DNA of 64,000 bases from Channallabes apus (Eukaryota > Chordata > Actinopteri > Siluriformes > Clariidae). The stretch is taken from NCBI GenBank assembly GCA_030522415.1, contig CM060126.1:9300852-9364851 (forward strand). Direction: 5' to 3'. Positions 13,966 through 26,755 of this stretch are shown here, piece after piece. The position numbers were made by a program, and so were the translations under genes. Each line of letters opens with the position of its first letter. Position 1 is the first letter of the stretch. A model generated the notes under the pieces. It was not told the DNA's origin. It made no database searches and saw only the letters and a program-made list of their open reading frames with translations.

Positions 13966-14200
13966 AGTTGTTGTTAGTCTTTTGGTTGCTCCCATCGAGG
14001 AGTCGCCACAGAGGACCATCCGATCTACACACAACTTGGCACAGGTTTTATGCCAGATTCCCCTTCCTGACACAACCTTGCCATTTTTGGGGGCTTGGGG
14101 TGGGCACTGTATCCAGCAGCTGGGGTCTGGGCATAGGGCGAACATATGAACATGGGCATTCCGCATGGCAGGTGAAAAACTTACCGCTGAGCCACCAATG
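13966..14200 (-). repeat. second tRNA-SINE family, copy 1
   Basis: Near copy of 32977-33220: ggttgctcccatcgaggagt, aacttggcacaggttttatg and ccgcatggcaggtgaaaaac. The reverse strand begins with a tRNA-like head (ggtggctcagcggt). Confidence 0.75.
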
Positions 14201-14264
14201 TGGATTCAATATTTTAACAATATTTTACAGGAAAATAACACAATAAGAAAAGACAGCATTATTT

Positions 14265-14396
14265 ATTCATTCATTCATTTTCTATACCGCTTAATCCTGT
14301 GTTCAGGGTCGCGGGGGACCTGGAGCCTATCCCAGGAGACATCGGGCACTAGGCGGGGTACACCCTGGACAGGGTGCCAATCCATCGCAGGGCACA
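14265..14396 (-). repeat. DANA/Mermaid-like SINE, 3' half
   Basis: ctataccgcttaatcctgtg, then ctatcccaggagacatcggg and ccatcgcagggcacag; the head is absent. Confidence 0.8.
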
Positions 14397-14693
14397 GCAT
14401 ATTGAAAAAAAAAGAAAGAAAGCGTCTGGGTTTTGCAAGCATAAAAAAGCAGGTGTGATGAGGACTTCTGGCAGGTTTTAGTGATGTTCAGTAAAACTAA
14501 GCAGCTAATTTCCTTATTAAATATGCACACATGCACACACCCCAATTATTGACGAATTATTGATCATCTTTATTGATAATTTAAGGCTCTACAGCAATTA
14601 TTTGCATATACTTATTGGAGACTTTTGCACAGTACTGTATACTGTATATTGTAGCTTAGTGTGAAAAACACTATCCCAGGTCTCTCCCCTCAT

Positions 14694-14802
14694 CACGTGA
14701 GACTCCGTGAATGACTTTCTTCACTCCCAGCTGCTGCCAATTACACTGCTTTGGCCTCTCAGTGCAGACAGAATAAAAGGGGCACTCATTTGCTTCAGTC
14801 CA
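14694..14802 (+). promoter_or_regulatory. promoter-like cluster, unproven
   Basis: CACGTG at 14694-14699, a CCAAT at 14737-14741, a TATA-like gaataaaagg at 14771-14780 and an initiator-like tcagtcc about 25 nt further. The order and spacing suit a core promoter about 1.1 kb before the first mcam exon I can place. No signal-peptide exon follows, so this may be chance. Confidence 0.2.
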
Positions 14803-15894
14803 AAAAAACTACGAGCCTATTCTTAGCAGAGGCAACATTGGGGTAAATCGTTCACAGGAAAAAGGTCGGACACTTGGGTCACTGCAACGTTATAGTGGAT
14901 TGAGTGTGAAAAGCTGCTTTATTCAAGTTTCATTGCCGTTTACATGCAAGGCCATGCAAAGACCGTTAATATACTGTACATCTCTGAAATTTCTTTTCTT
15001 CTATGCTGTCGTCATAGACAGTACTAGCAAGCCTCGCCATCGCTTTTCTTTGTAGTGTTCGTCAGTGCTTTTAGCATGTGCAGCATCAGGAAAAACATTG
15101 AATTAAATTGATTGGCGCTGAAAAAGCCCATGTAATGTACGACCTTGCGTTTAGAGATGTTCCAGGTCTGATGGACACAACAGAGCAAGCCAGTCCTGAG
15201 CTAACATCACTAATGTACAGGAAATGCTTTTGTTGTGCAACACTAATTAAATTAATTTAATGGGAGGCCATCCTTCACGCTCAGTTTCCATCTCACAACG
15301 CCGGCTGAAGGGAAGGAGGCCTCCATTTTCATTGTTGACTATGGACTTAAAAAGCCACTCATGCATATTATAGCAACATCAGAAGTAAATAAACATATTT
15401 CGGCTTGATACATTATTTAAATGTGCAGTGTTTTGATATTATTTTATCTTGAACAATTCCATATACAGTCAGAACTGTAGGGTAATTAAAGGGGGGGGGG
15501 GGAGCATCAAATTTCCAGGCTGCGACATGAACAGTGGGTCACTATACTGTGGTGTAAATCAAGCCTTTATTCTAACTGGGGAGTGACACACTCGAATGGT
15601 GCACATTGATACGCACATGGGTGGGCTCAGTGGATTCCACTCATAGCATTTCCCCTCATCTGCTACTTATCACTTTTTTTTTTTTTTTTTTTTTTTTGCT
15701 ACGCTCCCACCATATCAAGCATTTGTTATGGGAATGTTGTCTGCCGGACTCTAAAACAGTGCACACGTGCTTCAGATACACTAAGGAGTTTTCATTCCAT
15801 CGTTGATCAGTCATCAACAATTAAATTCCAGTTCACATCATCTGACATGCTGTTCAATAGTCTATTTAAAGCTTCTCTTGTGGTTGAATGACTT

Positions 15895-15930
<36 letters not shown>

Positions 15931-15933
15931 CAG
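14803..15933. other. mcam upstream or intron sequence, no exon placed
   Basis: Contains an 11-base poly-G near 15491, a poly-T of about 28 (15669-15697) and, immediately before the first mcam exon, a TG repeat (15897-15928). No convincing signal-peptide exon was seen. Confidence 0.4.
15897..15928 (+). repeat. (TG)n microsatellite forming the splice-acceptor tract of mcam Ig1
   Basis: About 15 TG units end five bases before the AG of the acceptor at 15932-15933, taking the place of a pyrimidine tract. Confidence 0.9.
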
Positions 15934-16061
15934 CCTGTGCCAAGCTGGAGGTCAGCATGGAGGACAGAATAGGGGTGTTTCTGGATGACATGGCAGAAAT
16001 CCCCTGCATATACAACATGAGTGGATCCACAGGTTCACCAACAATCCAGTGGTTTATAGTG
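15934..16061 (+). CDS. mcam: mcam exon: first half of Ig1 (V-type)
   Basis: Enters with two bases of a split codon and ends in phase 0 before gtaagt. It encodes CAKLEV at the start of the mature domain, the first Ig cysteine in [10 protein letters not shown] (with an N-glycosylation sequon) and the core tryptophan in TIQWFIV. The acceptor is tatacag, directly preceded by a TG microsatellite instead of a normal pyrimidine tract. Confidence 0.92.
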
Positions 16062-18997
16062 GTAAGTTCTCTGGAACATTTTTTTAAAAGTTCTGATATA
16101 AATTTCATGCACTGGTGACATGTTTTTACCCTGTTTTAGAAATCAGCTAACAGCAGAACACAGATCTACTACAAAAATGACAACAATGTGATTGAGGAAC
16201 AGGGTGCAGGTTACTTAGGGAGGATCAAGGTCTCTCACTCTCAAGATGGCACGATTGGAAACTCTCTTCTGACCATCGACTCTGTACAAGTCAGTGATTC
16301 ACGTGACTTCATCTGCCAAGTGGACGTGGATGGAGACCATGAGGAGGGATTTACTCAACTTCAAGTGTACAGTAAGATAAATCCATCCTTACCGGGTGGC
16401 ATCACTTGCCAAAATAGTGAATATTACAGTATGTAATTGGATTGAGAGCATAATTTGTTCCAGAAGCATGCTTGTACATCAAAACACTCATTTATCAAAG
16501 CAAATTTCCCCCATAAGAAATAATGGAAACTCAAGACAAATTTTGCATTAAGCTTGAACATTCCTAGGTAACGGGAAACTATTTGGATGATTCAGAAGGG
16601 CAAAACTCAAATCACCCAGGTGACTCAGCTCTACTACATCCCAGATTTGGTGCCCAGTGACTTCTGGCTTTTCTCAAAACTAAAATCACCTTTGAAACGG
16701 ATGAGATTTCAGACTACCAATGAGCTCAATGAAAATACGATGAGGCAGGATTTTGCAGATTGTTTTAACCAGTGGAAAAAATCCTGGGAGAAGTGTGTGA
16801 GGTCACGAGGTGCCTACTTTGAAGGGGACTTGGGCTTTGTTGTCAATTTCATATGTGCAATGTTTCTAATATCTTCAAAAAAATGTCAAAATTTTTCATA
16901 TTACATACATACTTACCCTACATACCTTATATGTACAGTATGTATTTATTATAGACATTAATTAGATAATTGCCCTCTCTCCACTACCTGGAGTGCACAT
17001 TTTTGACTTTACTATAACAGTAATAATGAGAAAATGTCCCTGAAATAATGTGTCACTGTCTTTTATCCTTTAGAGAGTCCATCTCCCCCTGAGATTGAAC
17101 AAGGAACTTACGCCTCACTCTTTGAAGAAAGGAAGGTAATGGAGTATTTCAGCATTCACATGTATAACTACAGAGTTATGACCTGAACTGTGAAAAGCTA
17201 CATGTTAAAAGCACAACAACATCTCTGAACCGATAGCGGTAATAGTTGATTGCAATTCTACTTTGCTGATTGAATTTTACTTCTACTGTATTTCTGTTAT
17301 AAAATGTAAAGCAGAATGTCAGTTCTACAAATAGTGATTACTTATATCTCTAACACAAAACAGTATTTAAACTACAGCTTTATATTAATGTACTCATACA
17401 CTGCCTGGTCAATAACTTGGTTATTCAGTACATCTCAGTGACCACACAGGTTTTTACTCCAATTGCTGAGAGTTCTCATCACATTATGCATGTACAGTAG
17501 ATGTTTTTATAATTCAATTTCACCACCTATTCATCTGATTTCCACTCATGGTTATTTATGATTTTTTTAAACTACATTTCTTCTGCAAAGTATCTTCAAG
17601 TTTTTAATAATGCATTGGTCAGTATATAACCTAATTCCAGTAATTTAAATGTTTTCTTTGATGGGGCAGCCCAATAATTCGACCCTTATGAAACTGCACC
17701 ATTTTTTTGGCCGGGCAGTATACAGTATGTTGTTCAATCAATAATGGCATTCACAGGCACTTGTAAACGATCAGCCATGACATTAAAACCTAAGTCTAGT
17801 ATTGTGTATGTTCTTCTTGTGATATCGGGGCAGCTTTGGCCCCTAGGGGCATGACTCCACAAGACCTCTAGGGGTGTTAACATGGGATCCTGTGCAGCAG
17901 GTGTGCTTGGATTGGCATCTGAATTTGGAGGACTTGGAATTAGCCCCATTCACGGGTGGGTTGTGGTGCACTGTGTGTTCTGGTGCCCTTCTAATGTCAC
18001 CAGCTTTTGACTTTTTTTTAAGTGAATTTGTGATTGTGATTTTCTGACTCAGAATTGGATCAGACATGACAGCCTTTGATCCCCACTGGCCATTGGTTAT
18101 TGAGCCATTGGTGCACATTATCTTGTCCCCAGTTATCTGGCATATAATTGATAAAATCAATGTTAATGTGTTCATGTTAGGTGTTGGTAATGTTGTGGCT
18201 GATCGGTATGCTTCAAAATAATTTAAGGCTAATAACAACAATATGTAGTATAAAGACAAAAGTATTTGGCCAACCCTGCAATGGACAGTGTATCCAAATA
18301 CATATACTGTATTTCAATGTGGAGTTGGTCCCCCTTTGGCGGCTATGCCAGCTTCCACTCTTCTTGGAAGGATGTCCACAAGAAGTTGGAGTGTTTCTGT
18401 GGGAATTTCTGCCCATTCATCCTGTAAATCATTTATGAGATCAGGCACTAATGTTGGACGAGGCATGGTTCGCAATGACACAAAGTTGGAAGCATAGTAT
18501 TGTCCAAGATGTCTTGGTATGGTATGTTGAAGCATTAAGAATGCCCTTTACTGGTTGATTGAAACATGTGAATTCAATAATTAACAGGTTTGGCCGAATA
18601 ATTTTGACCATATAGGGTATATGTCTATCAAAGTTTACAGTGGCTTGCAAAAGTATTTCGGTCCCCTTGAACTTTTCCACATTTTGTCACATTACAGCCA
18701 CAAACATGAATTAATTTTATTGGAATTCCACATGAAAGACCAATACAAAGTGGTGTACACATGAGAAGTGGAACGAAAATTATACATGATTCCAAACATT
18801 TTTTACAAATAAATAACTGCAAAGTGGGGTGTGCGTTAGGGCTGCACGATATATCGAAAAAATATCGTTATCGCGATAATGGCATGCGCGATAACCATAT
18901 CGCAAAGAGTTGCGATAAATAATTTATGTGCCAAGCATTTGTGTGTCCAAATTTGACCAATCAGTTGGGCCCTTACTATGTTTATACCCGCTTATAT

Positions 18998-19053
<56 letters not shown>

Positions 19054-22000
19054 TTATTTATTTATATCTTTATACTTAATTCTGTCGCGAACTAACCCGG
19101 GATGATCCGAAGACTTAGCGATTAGCCGTTAGCCCTTTGTAGCATGGACTGTAAACCCAAATGCGGAAGCAAGCGAGTAGGCAGGATAACCACGCGAATT
19201 AGTCTAAGGACTCTCACAGAAGGGGAGCAAGGGAAAAACACAAATTTAACCCGCGTCCTATAAACAGACACTCGAATCAGAAAGTTAACAATCTGAACCG
19301 ACATGCGTGAACTCAGTGACTAAGCTGTATGTAGTGGTTTGTTTACTCCTCTTATACTTCCTGGTTCGCGACCGCATTACTTCCGGGTCCTAGTGCCGGT
19401 CGCGGAGCGCGCGCGCGTGTGTGTGACAAATAGTATTTTTTTATTACATTTTTGTTTAATAATATTTATTTTTATTAAAAAAAAAAAAAAAAACAGGCAA
19501 GCCAAAGAGAATATTTTGTTTAAAAGATGCTCTTGTTTTAAGCCCCAGTCTCAAGTCTTTTGCAGACTCCAAGAGGTTTTCTTCCAAGATTGCCCTGTAC
19601 TGTATTTGGCTCCATCCATCTTCCCATCAACTCTGACCAGCTTCCCTGTCCCTGCTGAAGAGAAGCACCCCCAGAGCATGATGCTGCCACCACCATATTT
19701 GACAGTGGGGATGGTGTGTTCAGAGTGATGTGCAGTGTTAGTTTTCCGCCACACATAGCGTTTTGCATTTTGGCCAAAAAGTTCCATTTTGGTCTCATCT
19801 GACCAGAGCACCTTCTTCCACATGTTTGCTGTGCTAACGGGACTTCTTATGGTTTTCTGTTAACAATGGCTTTCTTCTTGCCACTCTTCCATAAAGGCCA
19901 ACTTTGTTCAGTGCACGACTAATAGTTGTCCTATGGACAGATTCCCCCACCTGAGCTGTAGATCTCTGCAGCTTGTCCAGAGTCACCATGGGCCTCTTTG
20001 GCTGCATTTCTGATCAGCGTTCTCCTTGTTTGGCCTGTGAGTTTAGGTGGACGGCCTTGTCTTGGTAGGTTTACAGTTGTGCCATACTCCTTCCATTTCT
20101 GAATGATCGCTTGAACAGTGCTCCGTGGGATGTTCAAGGCTTTGGAAATCTTTTTGTAGCCTAAGCCTGCTTTAAATTTCTCAATAACTTTATTCCTAAC
20201 CTGTCTGGTGTGTTCTATGGACTTCATGATGTTGTTGCTCCCAATATTCTCTTAGACAACCTCTGAGGCCGTTACAGAGCAGCTGTATTTGTACTGACAT
20301 TAGCTTACACACTGGTGCACTCTATTTAGTCATTAGCACTCATCAGGCAATGTCTATGGGCAACTGACTGCACTCAGACCAAAGGGGGCTGAATAATTAC
20401 GCACACCCCACTTTGCAGTTATTTATTTGTAAAAAATGTTTGGAATCATGCATGATTTTCGTTCCACTTCTCACGTGTACACCACTTTGTATTGGTTGTT
20501 CACGTGGAATTCCTGTAATATTGATTCATGTTTGTGGCTGTAATGTGACAAAATGTGGAAAAGTTCAAGCAGGCCGAAGCCACTTCGTATAAGGAGTCTC
20601 AGGTATAACCACTACATTGGGAAAAGTTTGCATAGTGGATAATATTTTGATTAAAATGCATAACATTACCCCAACATTACCTCTGCAATTTCTTCAGGTT
20701 GCATCCTGCTTGGTCAGTAATGGATATCCTTCCCCCACGATCACATGGTACAAACACAGAACTCCTTTACGCTCCTCATCTACAGGTAAGTACATTACAT
20801 CATAATGTTACAGTGTCATAGATAACCTTGATAATTTCATTAAGTGTTGTGTCTCTGTTTTAGTTCAAGTGCGGAACAGTGAAACTGTGAATTCCAACGG
20901 CTTGTACACAGTACGCAGTGACCTGTACCTGACAGCGGTAATGGAGGACAAGGATGCACTTTTCTATTGTCAAGTCACTTACTCAGGTCCCGGGGCAGAG
21001 AAAATGATAGAGTCCAACCAATTCAACATCACAGTCCACTGTAAGAAATTTCTCAGAGTAGGCTAAATGATATCACCATGGGCAAGAGCTGCATTATTTT
21101 TATTGTATATATTTATATTCACATTAATTATAATATATATAATTATAATACATAATGAATAAAATATTATTACTTTAGATTATATTCATTACATTCATTT
21201 ATAGTTTTCACACAGAATCTGAATTCTGAGAAAAAAAATTCCAGGGTGACCTATTTACTAGATGTAGTGGAAAATGTGCTCAGGTGCCTCAGCTCTCTGC
21301 TAGTGTTTAAGAAGCTGTTTGACTATTAAGTTGATTTAACCTTATTGAGTTGATATACAGTATATCAATCAAAAGTACATTTCAAGCAAACCTTGACCTG
21401 AAAATGTCACAGCTATGTGTTTTTCCTCCTTTATTTCATCGTAGATCCATCATCGGTTGTTACAGTTACAGTGTTCAAGGAATCCCCTCATTACCTTGTT
21501 AAAGAAGGTGACACAGTAGAGCTAAGATGTCAAGGAGATGGATATCCTCAGCCAGTCTTCTCTTTCACCCACAACTCTGTAAGAAGTATATATAATCAGC
21601 GCTGCAATACACACCAGCCAACACCACTGTTTTATAGCAGTAACTTAAGTAAGAGAAATTGAACTAGTGTTATAATTTTTAAGATGTATATTTCTTGAGA
21701 AATATAATTTCTGTCATTTTAAAATGTCAAATAGATTGTAAATACAGTTGAATGCAAATGTTTTACAGCCTTAGGGAAGTGGAGTTCATTGCAATTAGAA
21801 GTGTGTTTTCTGATGTTTCATTAGATGTTTGTTCATTTATAACAAGTATCAAGACATGCTACTGTTAAGATGTGAAAATCTTATTGAATATTGTCAACAA
21901 AGTTATTTACTTGTCCTAATGGGATAATTAATATCAGATCTGTTTGGGGATCTTTAGAATGTTAATACCTTTACATTTAGGCATTCAGCAAATGCTCTTA

Positions 22001-23037
22001 TCCAGATTGACTTAAGTGCTTTGAAGTTTCCAATATTACATATATCTTTACACTGGTTTTACTAGGTTACAAAATAGAAATACGGTTAAACACTTTTGGG
22101 GAAAGATTTTTTTTTTTTGGTGGGTGGGGATATCTAACCCAAATAGTTAATAATTATTAGTGCTGTCAATCGAATAAAAAATGTATTCTAGTTAATCACA
22201 GCCATAGTCTGTGTAGGAAACAGCTTATGCAGTTTTATAATGTCTCAAACATTAACATTTAATAAATGTCTCTTGAATGGGAATATGGGTGTAGCAACCC
22301 ACTGATGCAGGGCTCAAATTCAGATCCTCAAATCTGAAAATTAACACATTCCCACATCGTGTATTTAATATATTCTTATGAAAAGAAGGTAGCTCCATCA
22401 CACAACTTTGGTATTATGCAAACTTCCATCTAGAACAGGGGTGTCAAACTCATTTTAGGGTGAGGGCCGGATGAGAAGAAATGTGATCATGTGCGGGCCG
22501 AATTTAGAATGCGCATGCGTGTTAGAGGTTTCGGCAGAAGCGCAATAGAAGAGCACTTAAATGATCAATGATAAAATAAAAAAATTAATAAAACCACACA
22601 CAGTATTGCAGCGAATACCCGGACATAGACTTTATTTAATACTACTACTGCTAATAATAATGATAATAAAAAATATTAGATATTTAATATTATTGTTCAA
22701 ATCATCCCGCCGTATTCGGCCCGCGGGCCGTACTGGACGCCTTAGTGGGCCGTATTCGGCCCGCGGGCCGTATGTTTGACACCCCTGATCTAGAAGCTTT
22801 TTATAACAAAATTTTCTGTTTGTTGCATTTGCTTATTATCCGCGCTAAACCATGCCATTATCACCACAGGCGGGTAACTGTGCTGCGATTGTGGGATCAA
22901 ACTTGATCATATGATTAATTTGTATGAAAAAAAAAAATATGTTGAGATTTCTAGATTAATCACATGCATTACTGCGTTAATATTGATAGCCATAATAATT
23001 ACCTTTGCTTTTCTCTTTTTTTTTTCGTGGTTATGCT

Positions 23038-23091
<54 letters not shown>

Positions 23092-26000
23092 TACACACAC
23101 ACACACACACAGTCGTATTTAGAATGAAAAGGCAACATTTTTATTTCCAAGTATTTCTGTTGATCTTCCCTTATAATGTGGATAGCTGTTTGTTGAAGGA
23201 TATGCCTGTAATTTATCATACTACACGGAAATATATTTAATTGTAGACAGTTGTTCATTTCTGTACCGCTTTATCCTTATATACAGGGTCGCGGGGGCCT
23301 GGAGCCTATCCCAGGAAACTTAGGGCACAAGGCGGGGTACACCCTGGACAGGGTGCCAATCCATCGCAGGGCACACACACATACTCACATACACACACTC
23401 ATTCACACACTACGGGCAATTTGGAATTTGTAGACAGTTGTTCTCCACTGAAAAATATTAGAAGGGTAAAAACTTGTGCACTGTTATTAGACATTTTAAA
23501 ATGACCTTGATGTCTGTACAGTAGGTGGACAACCAGACTGCTCATTACCGTCGCACTCACCGCCGTGGAAACGCGGCAGCGGCCAAAATAAACCAGTAGC
23601 ATTTCAAAATAATTCGTGAAATGACCGCCAGGTAGCGCAAATTGACATTTTCTGATGTCTCGGTTTTTAAATATATTCAGAGCTTAAGTCATAATAAAGT
23701 CATAACAATATGTTGTAGCGAAGAAATACTACAATTATGATAATTTACACATCCAAGTACTGTGTCCAACAAACATGAAAAACTATATAAATATAAAATA
23801 AAAAAATATTTATAATATAAAAAAATATGAGTTAGAAAACATTGGTTTTATTTTGTTTAGACAGACTCTCTGTTTTTATCTGTTTAGTGTTATTATTAAA
23901 GAAAATAGCACAAACAACAGCACTAGGGCTTTTTAAAAAATTTTTATTTCGACAATACTTACAGTTGTTAGAGTTTAAGACATCAAGATTTAAATATAGA
24001 AATAACTAAAACAAATAGAGCAAACTTCCAGAATAGATAATAAAAAAATTAATTAATAAAAAAGATGTATGCAGTATAATCGGGGCCTCTCATTACATTA
24101 TTTGCTCGCACTTCATCTGGCACTGAACCAAAATATATTGTCTTACATTTGTGAATAAAATATCATTGTTTTTTTCAGAGATTTATTTGTGCAAAATAAT
24201 ATTTATGCAATATAATCACAGGCTCTGGATTCGTTTTTCGTTTGCAATATAAACCAAAATACATTAACCATATAATATAAACCAAAATATAAACCAAAAT
24301 ATTTAATTTGTTGTATTACTCCATGGTAAAGATGATCAGAAAGCCAAGAGAAAAGATCCACAGGTCAGTCAAGTGGATAAGAGTGTTAACAAATTCCTTC
24401 TCTTTACTACAGGAAACAATCCAGGCAGAAGGGGACAGGCTGGTCCTCACTAATGTGACTCGACTATATAGTGGCTTATATGAATGCAACGGGTTCGATG
24501 CAGATACTTTTGAGAATATCATAGGCAACTTGACCCTCATGGTGCACTGTGAGTAAAACTGAACATCCTGATTACTGCAGCTGGCAGCTTGCTAAGCTAT
24601 TGTAGTTCATTATTTGTTTGGTGTTTTTTGTTTGGATCCCAGATTTGGATCCTGTTGTAATCACTCCTGAGAATCCAGATAGCCTGGATCAAGGCCAAGA
24701 TCTGTCTCTGTCCTGCAATGCCCTTTCCTCTCTGGACACACAAGCATTCTGGTACAAGGTAAAGACACGTGGGCGATCACACAGATTCTAGTGTATGCCG
24801 GTAACTCAGAAGGGACGGTTAGGTTCAAGTACGGATGTATTGATATTACCAAGCCAAAAGTTTGAAAGTATGTAATAAGATACATACAGAATACATAGTT
24901 TTTGACTTTACACTCTTGATAATATGATCATGAAAATTTTTTAAATAAAATTTGCCATGTCATTGCACTCCGGTTAAATAACCATTAAAAAAAATTATAT
25001 AGTTTCTATTAGGAAATGTTAAGTTTGTGGAACATTTATGGAATTATACTCAAGTGTCAGCATGTTGTAATGGTCAGCAAGGTTTTTTTTGTTTTTTTGT
25101 TAATTTATTCCATACATTATCTTTAAGAAAGAGAAAAAGAAGAATGATGGAAGAATGACTGCTATTGTATTATAATGCGAATAATAACACCAAATACTTT
25201 GTATAATAAATTGTTTCGTGGCCTTTAAACAACATTAAACCATAACAAATGGTGAATTACTTCATGTTGATTAATATATTTAAAAATTTTGTAACTGGCA
25301 AGTAGCTGTGTAATGGAAGAACGAAACACTTCAGTACATGCTGTTATAAATAATCCACTTAAAATATAACATAAAAATATTGCTTATTTTAAGGATGGAC
25401 ATAAACTAATTTCTACATAATAAATTACTGTAGTTTCAGAGTCAAACATAATTCAGGCTGTGTTGTAAATAAATTTAAACTAAACCTAAGCTTTGTGAAT
25501 GTGCAGGATGATGTGCTGCTGCATGAAGGCCACGTGCTGGCATTACACAACGCCTCGTTTGCCACAGCAGGGACGTACGTTTGTGATGTCTTTGTGACTG
25601 AGCTTCCCGAGTTGACGAAGAGCAATACTGTGCACATCAGTGTAAAAGGTATGATTTTTCTTTTTACTAAAAGTGCAACAATAATGAAAAGGATTTTCCT
25701 CACAGGAGACTTTACCTGACAGATTAATTTCATTTTTAATTCCTGGGTCAGCGGGAATTATAATAGCTAAGCAGTGCTCATCTAACCTCTCTTTAGGAAA
25801 GCCGATGATCTCGGAGGGGGTGGCTGTGATTCCTCTGGATACCCAAAAGGCCATCAATGTGAGCTGCCAAGCGAAAGGACACCCAACTCCCATCATCCAC
25901 TGGAGTCTCTCTGATGAACAAGTAATGAATATTAAATACCTATAAAATAGTCACAGAAAATCACAGTCGGGTGATTTGTTATTAGGCATAGCATTTTGAG

Positions 26001-26722
26001 CTATGAAATAAAATGTGCAGCAAGCTAGAAACTTCTCACATGGTGCAAGTTTGGAGCAAAATCCTGAGTCTATAAGTATACTGGATGTACTACTTATGAT
26101 ATACTATACAGTGGTCGATCTTATACGTACCTTGTTTAAACTTGAATCAGGTATTATATCTTTGTGTATACTTCGTACTGTATTTGTTCGTTTCAGGTTT
26201 TTATTGTTATTAACAACAGCAACAATTATACTTATTTAATTGATTTATTTTACCAATGTTACCTGTATACGTCCCTTTGTGGTTTTTTCCAAAGACGTAA
26301 ACTGGTCAAGGTTTTTTTTTTTTTTTTTCCCGTCTGTGATTCAGATATGAACTTGACATTTTTGCCGTGACTTTTGTTGTCTGTAGGCTCAGCTGGGAAG
26401 ATGGGACACCAGGACAGAGAACAGTATCCTTAGCATCATCTCCATCAGCACCACATCTGACATCACCGCATCCTGTAGGGCCTCCAATGACCTGGGCACA
26501 GCCGAGAGCTCCCGTGTCATTCAAGCCAGTGAGTTTGTGCTGCCGGCCTGTAACCACACTAATACCAGAGTCTGTTAAATGTTCGAGTCTGTACTCCAGA
26601 AGCTCACATGTAGCCTTACATGCACATGTCCCCTTCATTAGGGAAGAGTTTTTTTTTAAGAGTTCACTTTTTTCTAGTTGAAATGAGACAAACAACTACA
26701 ACAGCAACAACAATGACAACCA

Positions 26723-26755
<33 letters not shown>

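Larger units (their letters stand above)
21579..24412 (+). other. mcam: mcam Ig3 intron (2.8 kb)
   Basis: Phase 0 intron splitting Ig3. It holds a SINE-tail fragment (21967-22090), a complete small hAT element (22436-22787), a CA repeat (23041-23111), a partial SINE (23250-23425) and AT-rich sequence. No extra exon is needed to keep the frame. Confidence 0.7.

Noticed and set aside
15606..15806. Hydrophobic stretch (LLLITFFFFFFFLL) as a possible mcam signal peptide
   Set aside because: The hydrophobic run is poly-T, there is no suitable donor in the right phase, and the context is a repeat-like T tract.
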